The notes under the pieces were generated by a model. The model made no database searches. It was given only the letters and a program-made list of their open reading frames with translations, and was not told where the DNA came from. From Orychophragmus violaceus (taxonomy: Eukaryota; Streptophyta; Magnoliopsida; Brassicales; Brassicaceae), in NCBI GenBank assembly GCA_030180135.1, contig CM058239.1, forward strand, positions 68,207,823 to 68,271,822: DNA of 64,000 nucleotides. The letters are read 5' to 3'. A program made the position numbers and the translations under genes. Shown here piece by piece: positions 1 through 11,229 of the stretch (its first letter is position 1; each line of letters starts with the position of its first letter).

Positions 1-3000
1 TGGTAACTCGGAAAGGATCATGAGATGCAGGAAAGCGTTTAGCAAGGAAAAACGTTCCACTCACGGGATATGATTGAACACCTTCAGGTGGAGCTTGAAT
101 CCGAACAATCTGCTGCAATGCCTAAGACTTCGGAGATCATTAGGCTCAAGCAAAGCCTCATCCGGGCTCAAAAGGATGAAGAATCCTTCTGGCGCCAAAA
201 AAGCAGGCAGAAGGAACTGAAATCCGGAGATAGGAACACTAAATTCTTCCACAACACGGTCAATGATAATAGAGGGAAGAGATGTGTAGAGTTTCTGGAG
301 GATGATGCCGGACAAACTCATAGATCGGAATTGGCTAAAGGAGCCCTAGCGACCGCATACTATTCTGAGATCTTTAAATCCTCTCACCCGGATCACTTTG
401 CAGATATTTTCCTTGGCTTCAACAAGCGAGTCTCTGATCACATGAACGAGACCCTAATCTGCGAGGTTACTTCGGAGGAAATAAAATTTGCGGCATTCTC
501 CGTCAAACCGGGAAGTGCTCCGGGAGCTGATGGAATTACGGGTTTCTTCTTCCAAAAGTTCCGGAACATTGTTGGTGATCAAGTGACTCTGGAGATTAAA
601 AACTTTTTCACCACATGCCACTTCCCAATGGAATGAAACTTCACCTAGTTAAGCCTGCTTCCTAAGACTATCAATGCTTCCAAGCTCAAGGACTTAAGAC
701 CCATCAGCCTTTGCTCTGTTTTATACAAGATAATCTCAAAAATTCTTTTTAGAAAACTGCAGCCTCTCTTGGCTGACATTGTTTCTCCCACTCAATCCGC
801 TTTTGTCCCTGAAAGGCTGATCTCCGACAATATATTGATAGCCCATGAGCTTGTCCATGCCTTGCGCACCCACGACAGAATCTCATCAGATTTTATGGCC
901 GTCAAGTCAGATATGTCAAAAGCATTTGACAGAGTGGAATGGGATTACTTAAGATGCTTGTTACAGACGCTAGGCTTTCACCATGTTTGGATCGACTGGG
1001 TAATGTTCTGTGTTTCTTCTGTCTCTTACTCAGTGCTGATTAATGATCAACAACATGGAAAGATCATCCCGGAGAGAGGTCTGAGGCAGGGTGATCCTCT
1101 GTCCCCATCGCTTTTTGTATTATGCACTGAAGGCTTAACCCATTTTCTCAACAAAGAAGAAGCTGCAGGCATGTTGCATGGCATCAGATTTAGCGAGGAA
1201 GGCCCCTCCATTCATCATCTTTTATTTACCGATGATAGCTTGTTTCTGTGTCAAGCAAACTTGGAAGAGAGCAAAGTGTTACAAGATATCATTTCTCTCT
1301 ATGGTGAAGCCACAAGTCAGGTAATAAACCTAGAGAAATCCTCCATCTCTTTTGGCAAAAATGTGATTATGGAAGACAGGATGAGTATCCAAAGAACGTT
1401 AGGCATCTTTAACGAAGGTGGAGCTGGGTCTTATTTGGGCCTCCCTGAATGTTTCAGCGGCTCAAAAATAGATCTTCTAAACTATATCCAATACATGATG
1501 CTATCGAGAACCTCAGGTTGGTATGCTCGCTCTCTCTCGTTGGGTGGAAAGGAAGTACTCTTAAAAGCGGTTTCTCTGGCTATGCCTGTTCATGCCATGA
1601 CTTGCTTTCACCTTCCCAAAGGCACCATCTACAAACTCTCCAGTGCAATGTCCGCTTTTTGGTGGAACATAAGAAGAAAATGCATTGGGTAAGCTGGGAG
1701 AAAATGTGCCTTCCCAAGGATTTGGGAGGTCTGGGCTTCAAGGATTTAGAACGTTTCAATCAATCCCTCCTCGAAAAGCAGGCCTGGAAACTCTTACAAG
1801 ACCCGGAGTCACTTTTTTCCATGGTCATCAAGAGCAGATATTTTCCCCATGGAGACTGCCTTTCCGCTGTGATTGGTACCAAACCTTCTTTTGGCTGGCG
1901 AAGTCTCCTTCACGGGCGTGAACTAATGCTCAAAGGGATCAGTAAATCGGTTGGCGATGGAGCCTCTATACGAGTCTGTATCGATCCATTGCTAGAGGAC
2001 GAAGGGTTACGGGTACCATGGATAAAGAACACGCTCATTGACCTTAATTTAAGAGTGTGCAACTTAATTGATGCGGAGCACATATGCTGGAATCTCCCCC
2101 TGCTCAATGACCACCGGCTTGCCAGCTATTTGACCTCTTCTGTCGCTCTCCAAGAAGAAGCTGCACTCCCTTCCATTAATGGGCTCAAGGAAAAGGTATG
2201 GAAAATCTTAACAGCTACAAAATCCGTTCATTTCTTTGGCGGGTGCTTAGTGATGCTCTTCCGGTAGCACATAACTTCATTGTGAGAGGCATGAAATCTG
2301 ACCCGCATTGCCAATTATGCGGTCTTGAGGTTGAAACTGCAAATCACGTTCCCTTCTCATGCACCATATCTCGGCAAATCTGGGCTTTAACATCCTTTCC
2401 CATTCCGCAAGGAGGTTTTTATTTGGATTCTATCTATTTTAACATTCATTATCTTCTGCTGATGGGTAAAAACATTAAGGTGCCATTGAATATTAGAAGA
2501 AGCTACCCTTGGATTCTGTGGCTGATTTGGAAATGCAGGAACAAGTTCATCTTCGACGGAGTTCTTACATCAGCGCTAACAGTGGCTTTAGACTCCATCT
2601 CAGAAGCTGATCTATGGTTTTTTTGCACAAACAATTGAGGCAGAAGCTACTGCTCCAGTTACGGTGGATAAGTTAAGCAAGAAGACTGGTTGGAAAGCGC
2701 CTCCATAAGGCTGGACTAAGTGCAATGTTGGTGTAGACTGGTGCCACAAAAGGCGAATTGCAGGCTGTTTATGGATACTTCGAAACAGTCTTGGTGAGGT
2801 GATCTTCCATAGTAGAAGAGCATTCTCTGGAATTGATAGCTGGAACTTGGCTAAGTTGAAAGCTCTCTCCTGGGCTATTCGGAGTATGTCTGATCATCGC
2901 CAGGATAACGTAATCTTTGCAGCAGAAGCTGCCTATCTGTTCGGTTCGGTTCTCAGACGAAAAGCATGGCCAAACTTCGCTTTTTACTCTTGTGAACTAA

Positions 3001-3350
3001 AACATTTGTTGGCTAGTATTAGGTATTGGAGGTTAGAAACTTCTTGCAGGAACTCAAATAGAAGCTCCTATCTCATTGCTCATAGTGTCATCTGAGATGC
3101 TCATCATAGTGTTCACTTCTACGTCGCTTTGGGATCTCCTTTTGGCTTAATGACATCCTTGAAATTGAGAGGGATCGTGCTTCTTCTTAAGTATATCTGC
3201 TTTTTGTCTCTAGGCCCTGTTTTTGGTTTCGCAGGGAATGTCTCTGTTCAGGTTATGGTGTTTTGCTTTCACCTCTATAGCACCCAAGTTGGGTTGTATT
3301 TGTATCAGACCTTTGCTTATTTATATAACATCAGATGACAAAAAAAAAAC
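1..3350 (+). mobile_element. Decayed non-LTR retrotransposon (plant L1-type LINE), 5' truncated by the window edge
   Basis: The interval carries, in order, a reverse transcriptase, a C-terminal zinc-binding zf-RVT segment and an RNase H-like segment, the usual order of plant LINE ORF2. It closes near 3339-3349 with a short run of nine A residues, consistent with a LINE 3' tail. There are no LTRs. Any ORF1 or endonuclease lies upstream of the window. Several stops and frame changes show it is dead. I could not identify a target-site duplication because the 5' end is missing. Confidence 0.85.
70..3095 (+). pseudogene. LINE ORF2 reverse transcriptase / RNase H, broken
   Basis: Four open pieces join into one ORF2-like product: 70-636 (linker and RT start, with GADGITGFFFQKF), about 650-1692 (RT core), about 1680-2638 (thumb and zf-RVT) and 2799-3095 (RNase H-like). 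Visible motifs are DLRPISLC near 692, the palm motif SDMSKAFDRVEW near 907, the catalytic FTDD near 1228 (usual family form is F/YADD), GLRQGDPLSP near 1080, and a C-x2-C / H-x4-C zinc-binding pattern near 2308-2362. Stops at 634-636 and near 646, a frame change near 1690, another near 2200 and stops before 2799 make it non-functional. Confidence 0.85.
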
Positions 3351-3639
3351 CTTATCAAGAAGTATTATTTTCTCGCATGAAACCATCTAATAATTTTAAT
3401 ATTAAAATTAAAAAATTTAATAAAAATAGAAAAGCACAAAATAAATGATAAATAGTTGGTTTTTACTTATTTTATTTAAATTGTACAATGTGACTTTAGA
3501 AGTTGACCTTCTTGATCACTGTAATTATTTTATTTTATATATTTATTTATTTATTTGCATTTGAGAATATCTAGTTTTTTCTTTAAAATCATGGCGTAGA
3601 TTCTAAACATCAAAGTTATTTCTGAATGCTGAAAAAATT
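3351..3639. other. AT-rich spacer, no gene seen
   Basis: This stretch is strongly AT-rich with homopolymer and TTTA runs. I see no open frame, splice-like exon or terminal-repeat structure. It separates the LINE tail from the minus-strand copia relic. Confidence 0.5.
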
Positions 3640-3773
3640 CTTATCATTTACGTAATGTTTACAAGTCTTAATAAAGACTAAGTTGTTACAAAGATATCCA
3701 CAATATCAGGGACATTCAAACTATTAACAACTTATACAGAAATATCGCAACAGAATATATCAATATTCTATCA
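3640..3773 (-). repeat. 3' LTR fragment of the minus-strand copia relic
   Basis: Read on the minus strand, the pol stop is followed at once by a purine tract (GAGGGAGGGTG) and then TGATAGAATATTG, the expected arrangement of polypurine tract and LTR start with TG. The LTR start is therefore at 3773. The far end is not defined because no partner LTR is in the window, so 3640 is approximate. Confidence 0.45.
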
Positions 3774-6698
3774 CCCTCCCTCAGTCGAATCGTCGATTCT
3801 TCGAACGGTTAGGCTGTCTCTGAATTTATCGTGCAGTGACATCAATAAGCTTTTGGTGAAAATATCTGCGTATTGAAGTGAGGAAGGAACATGAAGTACC
3901 CGAACTTCTCCTATAGCGACTTTTTCTCTGATAAAATGAATGTTAAGCTCAATATGCTTTGTGCGCTGTTGCTTGACAGGATTTGTAGACAAATATACTG
4001 AGCTTATGTTGTCGCAATAGACAATCGAGGCTTTGTGTATAGGCCGATGAAGTTTGAGCATAAGGTTGCGAATCCATGTGAGCTCGGCGACATCATTTGC
4101 AACTCCCTTATACTCCGCCTCTGATCTTGATCGAGAAGTTGTTGGCTGCCTCTTTGCAGACCATGACACTATGTTTGGACCAAGAAAAACACAGAATCCT
4201 GAAGTCGATCTTCTAGTGTCGGGGCAGCCAACCCAATTTGCGTCTGAGTACGCTGTTAGACAATCTATTTGTCCCTTAGTCATTTGAATACCATGCGATA
4301 TAGTTCCCTTAACATATCGAATGATACGTTTGAGTGCATGTAGGTGAGGTATTCGTGGACTTTGCATATATAGACAGATTTGATGAACCGCATAAGAAAT
4401 ATCCGGACGTGTGAGAGTTAAATATTGAAGAGAACCTGCCAAGCTTCTGTAAAAGGTCGCGTCCGGGATGAGTTCACCTTCGGTCATAGACAATTTTGAT
4501 TTTAGGTAAACCGACGTGGCAAGGGGCTTGCACTCGCTCATGTCTTCCTTCTCTATGATGTCCTGAGCATAAGTCGATTGGCTGAGGAACAAGCCTTTGT
4601 TGTTGAACTCGGCTTTAATGCCCAAGAAGTGTCGCAACTTACCCAAATCCGACATAGGGTAGGGTGTCTTTAACTGAGCGATGATCTTATGCAGAAGAGT
4701 TGTAGACGAAGCTGTCAAGACAATATCATCTACATAAAGAAGGAGATATGTGCAGTCACCACCGTGTTTGTAAATGAACAGGGACGTATCAGCTTTACTC
4801 GAGACAAACCCCATCATCAAAAGAAACTTCGCAAACTTTGAGTTCCAACTCGTGCTTGTTTTAGCCCATATATTTCCTTGTGGATTTTGCAAACATGGTT
4901 GGGAAGGTCTTTGTTGATGAATCATGGTGGCTGATGCATATAAATACTCTCTTCAAGATCTCCTTGTAGAAAAGTGTTCTTCACATCTAGCTGTTGTATA
5001 GGCCAATCCAAAGCAACTCCCACATTTAGAACAGTCCGAATAGTTGTTGGTTTTACAACTGGACTGAATGTCTCTGTAAAATCAACTCCATATTCCTGAG
5101 ACTTCCCATTTGCTACCAGTCTTGCTTTATGTCGAGAGAGAGCTCCATCTGCATCATACTTATGTTTGAACAACCATATTGAACGAACAATATTAGCGTT
5201 AGCCGGTCTAGGGACCAAACTCCATGTTCTAGTCTTAATCATGGCATCAAGTTCATCAAGCATTGTTGGGTTCCGTTATGATCTCTAAGAGCATGTAAAT
5301 GGCTTTTAGGAAGAGGAGATTTCGACTGATCAGTGAGAGAGAAGATTTTTTATTTTTGGAAATTCCATGCTTTGATCTTGTCGCCATTGAGTGACGAACA
5401 AGTGTCTGAGCAGGAGCTGGCACAGGAATTTGCGGTTCAGGTGGAGCTGCGATAGTGTTTGGAGTTTGTGTTTGGAATGGTGTTTGAAGTATGGCTTTTT
5501 GAATGTGAGAAGGCTCATCAAAATCAAGAAATTGGTAAAAACCAGGTGATTGAGCCGTTACCTCAGCAGCATGAAATTTATCCTCATCGAACAGAACATG
5601 ACGAGAGATAATGATTCGCTTCGTTTTTAGATCCATACACATGTATCCTCTGTGTTGAGATGGGTATCCCAAAAACAGACAGGGTGTGGTCCTTGGAGCG
5701 AGCTTTCTGAGATGAGAATGATTAAAATTCGGAAAACACAGACACCCGAAGACACGCAAATGATCGTACTTGAGTTTTGTCTGATAGAGACGAGTGAATG
5801 GTATCTGATTTTGTATCGCAACCGAAGGTAGAATGTTAACGATATAAGCAGCAACATGAAATGCTTCGACCCATAATGATGGAGCTAAGCGTGCCTGAAA
5901 TAAAAGAGCTCGAACATCATTGTTAAGAGTACGAATCATCCTTTCGGATTTTCTGTTTTGCTGAGATGTATGAAGACATGAATATCGAACAGTGATACCA
6001 TTTAAAGCAAAGTGATCATGAAATTGAGTATTGTTGTACTCTCCTCCGTTATCACATTGAAAGGCTTTTATGTGAGCTTGAAACTGTGTTCAAATGAGCT
6101 TTGAAAAATGCAGAAACTTTGAAAAAACATCACTTTTCCGTCTGATGGGATAAACCCAGACAAATTGAGTGACATGATCCAGAAATAAAACATAATATCG
6201 GATCCCACTCATGCTTGGGACTGGAGATGTCCAAACATCCGAGTGAATGATATGTTGTGTTTGGGAAGCAAAAAACGGTTGTTTTATTGATTTTCCTAAA
6301 CAACATGGTTCACAAATGGAAAGAGGATCTTTATTAAAGGAAACAGAATGTTGAGACAATACAAATCGCAAAGAAGCGTTATTAGTATGGGCAAGTCTCT
6401 TGTGCCACAAAGCTGGAGTCAAAGCCAATAAAGCAGTAGAAGGAGGCTGACGTTTATTGAGAGAAGTAGGGATGGAGTAGAGATCTCCGGAGATGTCACA
6501 TCGGAGCAGAGTTTTCCGACTTGTTAGATCGTTCACAGAAAACCCAAAAGGATCAAATTCGACAGAGCACCAATTATCTTTCGTGAATTTATGAACATAT
6601 ATAAGATTTTTAACAATATTTGGTGCAACAAGAACTTGCTTAACAAGTATTAAGAACCTGAATATAGCCGAGGCTACAAAAATCGTGGATGTCATCAA
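3771..6698 (-). pseudogene. Ty1/copia pol relic: integrase, reverse transcriptase, RNase H
   Basis: On the minus strand the order is pre-integrase and integrase core (6698-6090, with HSDVW), a short broken stretch that still reads CDNGGEYNN near 6050 and KSERM near 5940, the integrase C-terminus (5939-5256), RT fingers and palm (5263-4922) and RT palm to RNase H (4925-3771). YVDD of the RT active site lies near 4725. Frame changes at about 6090-5940, 5260 and 4922 separate the pieces, so this is a dead copy. Gag, protease and the 5' LTR are absent: the element stops abruptly near 6700. Integrase-before-RT order assigns it to Ty1/copia. Confidence 0.88.
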
Positions 6699-7395
6699 GT
6701 TATAATACTACACTTATTAAGGCACATTGTGTAAAGGGTGATCTGTTTCATCAGCTGCTAGACGGAGGATTCGAAGTTTCTAAGCATGCTTGGAACTTTA
6801 AATTGGAGTGTTGATGAATGTGTTCAAGTGGACAATATGGTTTATATAATTAATCAAGCTTCGTGTGTTTTGTCCTATTCTAATTACTTCAGATTACTGT
6901 GATGGGTTCAAGAGTCTGAACCTATACAACTGCAACCTAAGACATGCCACTTTACATCATGTTTTCGACCAGAATATCAAAGACATGCGACATGTGGACG
7001 TAGAGAGCAAGTTGGAGATAGTGGAGATTTGGAACCGTGAGATAAAGAAATGTCTAAATTCCAACTGGTACGGAGACAAACTAAAAACTCGTATGATTCA
7101 TGTGCTCCATATATATATAGGGGTTTCTCTTTTCTTCCGACTTAGATGGTATGGTTAATTTAGTGATAGAGCTGGCTTGTATTCTGTAAAGCACCATTCC
7201 CAAACATAAAACAATCATTAATCTGAAGGACATCCTTCTATATTTTATTTAAACTTTCTGATCTAATATTTTTTACCATTTACTTTTTACTCATTGTTAA
7301 ACCAAATTAATAAAATATGAATTTGAGGAAGCAAAACAGTTAAGGTCCTAAAAATTACCAAAATTTATTTGATAATAAAAAATGGAACAACAAAA
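6699..7395. other. Low-coding stretch, possible body of a truncated Helitron
   Basis: No convincing coding exon is seen. A 97-codon open frame at 6865-7158 has no recognisable domain and ordinary intergenic composition, so I do not call it a gene. The stretch ends in the Helitron-like terminus at 7396-7424 and may be the body of that element, but no 5' end (TC preceded by A with a typical leader) could be picked out. Confidence 0.3.
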
Positions 7396-7424
7396 CCCGC
7401 GCATATGCACGGGTACTCGCCTAG
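7396..7424 (+). mobile_element. Helitron-like 3' terminus (hairpin plus CTAG)
   Basis: A CCCG...CGGG hairpin (7396-7413, with an inner GCATATGC palindrome and one mismatch) is followed by eight bases and then CTAG at 7421-7424 with T next. A short GC-rich hairpin about 10 bases before CTRR, inserted between A and T, is the diagnostic Helitron 3' end in plants. Only this end is visible, so the element's extent is unknown. Confidence 0.5.
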
Positions 7425-8579
7425 TATATATAATGGGATAAATTTTCTCCCACCAGTCTTCCACGTCAATCTTTTTCATTTATCCTACGTGACACCCTTT
7501 TTTTATTGTGTCCACTCCAATTTCTGACGATGGGCCTAATCAAAACGATGCAAGTTTTCAACTCAAATGCATAAAATAAATCGTGACTTGATGCCAAAAA
7601 AAAAAAAAGTAAATCGTGACTTTAAAATATATCAATAAAAAATAAAAATCCAAATCAATTTACCAGCTTATTCCTTATCCTTTCATCTTCTTCTCCAATC
7701 TACCTTCTTCGACATAACTGATGAACTCCTTACAACTTTTAGCTTGTGATTCTTGAAATCTTTTTAGCTCAAGGGAAACCACAAGATTTATTGTTTTAGC
7801 TCAAGCCAATTTGAAGGTAACATAGAGAAGTTCCTTACATGCTTTATCACAGCACCGGCTCAAACATTTTATATGCCCTGGGGCAAAAATTAAAATAGGC
7901 CCCCTAAAATCAAATCTCAATATTTGGTAGAAAGTGTTGAGAATTATAGAAAGAATATGAACAATTTTTTTTATATATCAGAAACGTAAAAGGAAATATG
8001 GAGAACAAGTTAATTAATAACAAACCTCTATCATGAGTCCAATATTTCCGTCTGTTTTAGTTAGAAACTTAGAAGGCTTATTTAAAAAAAGAAATTTGAT
8101 ATGTGTAACCTAAGTGATTTTTCTTAGTGGTTAGTAAAAATTAATAAAAAATTGTGTAACGTCTAAATTTCTTGAAGTTTACTTTTGTGGTGGACCCCAT
8201 TTTAATCCAGGAAAAAACTAAGTGCTTCACGTTATTTCCCAAAAAAAAAAATCTAATGTACATAACCAAAAAAAATAGTTAACGAGGAAAAAAAATTGTG
8301 GGCCCTTATCTCTGTGGGCCCTGGGGCAGTGCACTGATTGTCCTCTCTTTTAAGCTGGCACTGCTTTATCACTGTGGTTTAGGTTTGGATTTATCCTCTC
8401 AATTGATATTGAAGTTATTTGTTGTGGAAAAGGAATTACCCGAAGAAGTGTGGGACTGTGAATCTATATTTCAAACCTTTATGATTATTCAAACTTTTAT
8501 ATGGAGAATGATATAAGTGTCTTTGTAGAAATTATTCCTTCAAGGAAATTGTCTGTCCGAAGGGAAATAATCTCTAAAG
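7425..8579. other. No gene seen; degenerate hAT-like GC-box sequence at about 7855-8335
   Basis: There is no supported exon. At 7855-7905 the sequence CACCGGCTC followed by TGCCCTGGGGC, and at 8298-8330 GTGGGCCCTGGGGC, resemble the ends and subterminal parts of the CAGGGCCGGC-type hAT elements seen intact at 10319-11007, but no terminal inverted repeat or target duplication can be paired here. Treat as a possible very old hAT relic. Confidence 0.25.
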
Positions 8580-9273
8580 CGTCTGATGCTTCTCTCCATT
8601 AGCCATAACAAGTGAGTCTTTTCGCTTTTAATTCTTCTGGTGTTCTTAGTAGATACTGGACATGCCTTCAATGCTAGCATTTTCGCAAATAGTGCCAATT
8701 AAAACTCAAAATTGCTTGGAAGCTGCATAAACAGAAATCACTACGACTCTAGACAATAACATTTATAGTTCTGACCGTCGCATGATCTTCTATTGGTAAA
8801 CATTTTTTTTGTGATTACGTTATTTTTATTTTTGCAGTCTAAACGTTCTGCCATCAGAAGTGGATTCACTGACGTCTTTTAGACAGCTTCATGTCGCCAA
8901 CAACAAGTTGTCAAGTCTACCAAATGAGATATGACTTCTTACGCAACGCAGCTCGAGATCTTGAAAGCCAACAATAACATGCAATTATGCTTTACTGGTC
9001 ATATCTTCTAAGCTCAAACGATTCCAAAAAGACAAAAGTTACCGTTTTTCATTTTGATTTTATAGATTACATTTTCCCATCCTCTCTCTCTCTCTCTGGT
9101 GCGTAATAACTAGCCTTCCTGAGAGTATTGGATCATGCTCCTTCCTCATGGAGGTAAACACCTTTACTTTGTTATGACCTTAAAATTGTTTTTAGCAAAT
9201 AACATAAAATGGGGAAGTTTCAGGTTGATCTTTCGGAAAATATGCTGTCAGATATAATAAGAAAAACCTGAAA
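8580..9273 (+). pseudogene. Leucine-rich-repeat gene fragment (four exon remnants)
   Basis: Four exon-like blocks read as successive intracellular-type LRRs. Block 1 ends at 8611 (SISHN) before a GTGAGT donor; block 2 starts at 8838 after TTTTTGCAG and restores frame exactly as N-N-LNVLPSEV, then reads LHVANNKLSSLPNEI; block 3 (9114-9153) reads LPESIGSCSFLME before GTAAAC; block 4 starts at 9224 after TTTCAG and reads VDLSENMLSDI. Block 2 has an in-frame TGA and a 5-nt frame shift before LEILKANNN, and block 4 runs into a stop, so it is dead. The repeat style recalls plant PIRL or LRR/ubiquitin-like proteins; the exact parent is uncertain. Confidence 0.65.
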
Positions 9274-10310
9274 CTGATCAAAAGTCTGATCATACGAGTC
9301 CACAGTTACGCTTCACCGTATAAATATATAATGAATACACAGTAGCAGGACCAAGCGCATGTCTTGATGATGATCAACATAATTAACAGCAGCGTTGAAT
9401 TCTTCCCCGAAAACTGCAGCTTCCTACACCCAGTTGATTGAACCGGTATGAGGCTGAAGCCATGTTAGGGTATACGGTGGGAGGAGGAGGAGGTACCGGA
9501 TAATGGCTAAAATAGTTGTGCCTAGGGTATACAAATGGAGTGTGGTCTCTGCTACTAGATGTTTACCAGAGTCTATGGAGCCAGTAACAACTTTAGCTAA
9601 GAGGTTAACAAGAAGACAATGCTGAGAATAAGGAGAGTACCATGCATACAAGGTACAAAGGGTGGTTGGGGCCACAACGAAGCAGATCCATTGTAGCTGC
9701 TCCTGCTCTGTTCCTTACACTTGTCTGATCTATTGGTTCTTTTGCATTATCCTAATGTGGAATCTCTGATCAAAGAGCTGGAAATGGTTTGAAAAATTGT
9801 TTCTTCTTCCGCCCTGCTCTTGCTCCAACGTTTCAGGACACAGCTTTATCCAATTTTAAACACAATATCCTTTAAAATGAAATTTTCTTTTTAGAGTGAG
9901 TTTTTAACAATGTTTATGTGTATGTTTACATGGCGACGATGTTTGAAAACCAATATACACAGCTTCCTCGAGCTGGAAACAGAGTGCACTCTGTTTATTT
10001 TGAAACTAAATCTTAATGTACTAGATGATAAGAAATGTTTTCCTTTTTCTAGCTAGAGCTATGGGACTTTGAGATTACAATCAATTTAAATCAAACGATA
10101 ACTATTAGAAGAAAACAGTTACAAGAACACTATCACAACTAAGAGAAGACAACTATAAGATAACCTCATCAAAACTTAGTAAAGACTACAAACGAAAAAA
10201 CGGGAGTTGCATTAAAGGAATCACATAAACGAAAGGGGCATATACTCGCCTAAAGTGTTACAAAAACAGAAACACCAGCAACATATATAGGAATAGATTA
10301 CTTGGCTGTT
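9274..10310. other. No supported gene; possible minus-strand gene scrap at 9395-9720
   Basis: On the minus strand one frame near 9550-9410 reads as a proline-rich tail (YPVPPPPPTVYP), and another near 9675-9424 is open for 83 codons. Neither shows a domain or a clean splice pattern, so I leave it unnamed. The remainder is AT-rich with no structure noticed up to the target duplication of the hAT element. Confidence 0.3.
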
Positions 10311-10318
10311 GTATTTCA

Positions 10319-11007
10319 CAGGGCCGGCCCGAAGTTATTTCGCCCCTAAAGCATATTCGAAAATGATGCCCCTTAACCGCAATATAAAAAAAATTTTACA
10401 GTGCATTTGTTTTAAGTATATAATCAAAATAATTGCAAAATGTCATTGAAATTTAATTTGTTTTGAAAAGAAAAGAGGAGAAATAAGAGAAGAAGAAGAA
10501 AACTTAGATGAATGAAACAAAACAACAGAGATCAACTATTGTAGAGTTTGAATTTTTTTGGAAGATCAAATGAAAAAGATGAGAGATTCTTAAAAAAAAA
10601 AAAAAGATAGAAGAAGATGGGATATGAAAAGGCTCGGATGTTTGTTGATGGAAGGGAAAGTAGGTTTTTTTTTTTTTAATTTAAGTATATATATTATATC
10701 ATTCAAAAAGATATTCAGATTGTGAAAAGGAAATTTTAAAATCTTGACAAAAGAAAAAAGGAAATCTTACAATCGTTATATCTAATAAGGAAAGGAAACA
10801 AAAAAAAGTGGGATAAGAAAAGGAAACCAAAAAAAAAAAAAAGGAAGAGGTTCAGGAGGGTTCGAACCCAGCTCCTCATGAGCATAATTCTAACGCTTTT
10901 GACCACTGCACTAACGTAACAAATATATATTTGCTGCCCTTAAATAAATTATAGCATTTGGCGCCTAAAGTCCTTGCTTCACGGGCTTTAGGCGCGGGCC
11001 GTCCCTG
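10319..11007. mobile_element. Complete non-autonomous hAT-type element, 689 bp, with 8-bp TSD
   Basis: The ends form a 12-bp imperfect terminal inverted repeat: CAGGGCCGGCCC at 10319-10330 against CAGGGACGGCCC read inward from 11007. Flanking direct repeats GTATTTCA occupy 10311-10318 and 11008-11015, an exact 8-bp target duplication as expected for the hAT superfamily. The interior is AT-rich with poly-A/T runs and no transposase, so it depends on a helper. It contains a tRNA-like pol III promoter pair on the minus strand (separate entry). Confidence 0.9.
10858..10913 (-). other. tRNA-like box A / box B pair inside the hAT element
   Basis: On the minus strand TAGTGCAGTGGTCAA (10913-10899) matches a tRNA D-arm/box A and GGGTTCGAACCC (10869-10858) matches a T-arm/box B, spaced about as in a tRNA. 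The predicted acceptor-stem sides do not pair and no anticodon arm is clear, so this is a tRNA-derived relic or SINE-like promoter rather than a functional tRNA gene. Confidence 0.5.
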
Positions 11008-11015
11008 GTATTTCA

Positions 11016-11229
11016 CTACATCATTTGTAGCTAATTTTGATTATGCTTAACTCTTAAACTTGAAGAATATATGATGTACTAAACTCCTACGAATTAGACT
11101 AAGCCGTATTATTTACTTCAACTGAGATATCTAAACCACAAGAAAAAATGGGATACATCGCATGGACATATATAGTTCATTCCAACAAAATCGAGAAGAG
11201 ATGAACAAACATATTGTGAGCTACGATCC
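11016..11229. other. Short spacer, nothing recognised
   Basis: The sequence between the hAT target duplication and the likely copia LTR has no coding or repeat signal that I can support. Confidence 0.3.

Noticed and set aside
9424..9675. 83-codon minus-strand frame
   Set aside because: No domain, and a competing frame across the same bases looks equally protein-like; insufficient support for a gene.
10848..10920. Possible tRNA gene on the minus strand
   Set aside because: Box A and box B match but the acceptor stem does not pair and no anticodon arm forms; it also sits inside a hAT element.
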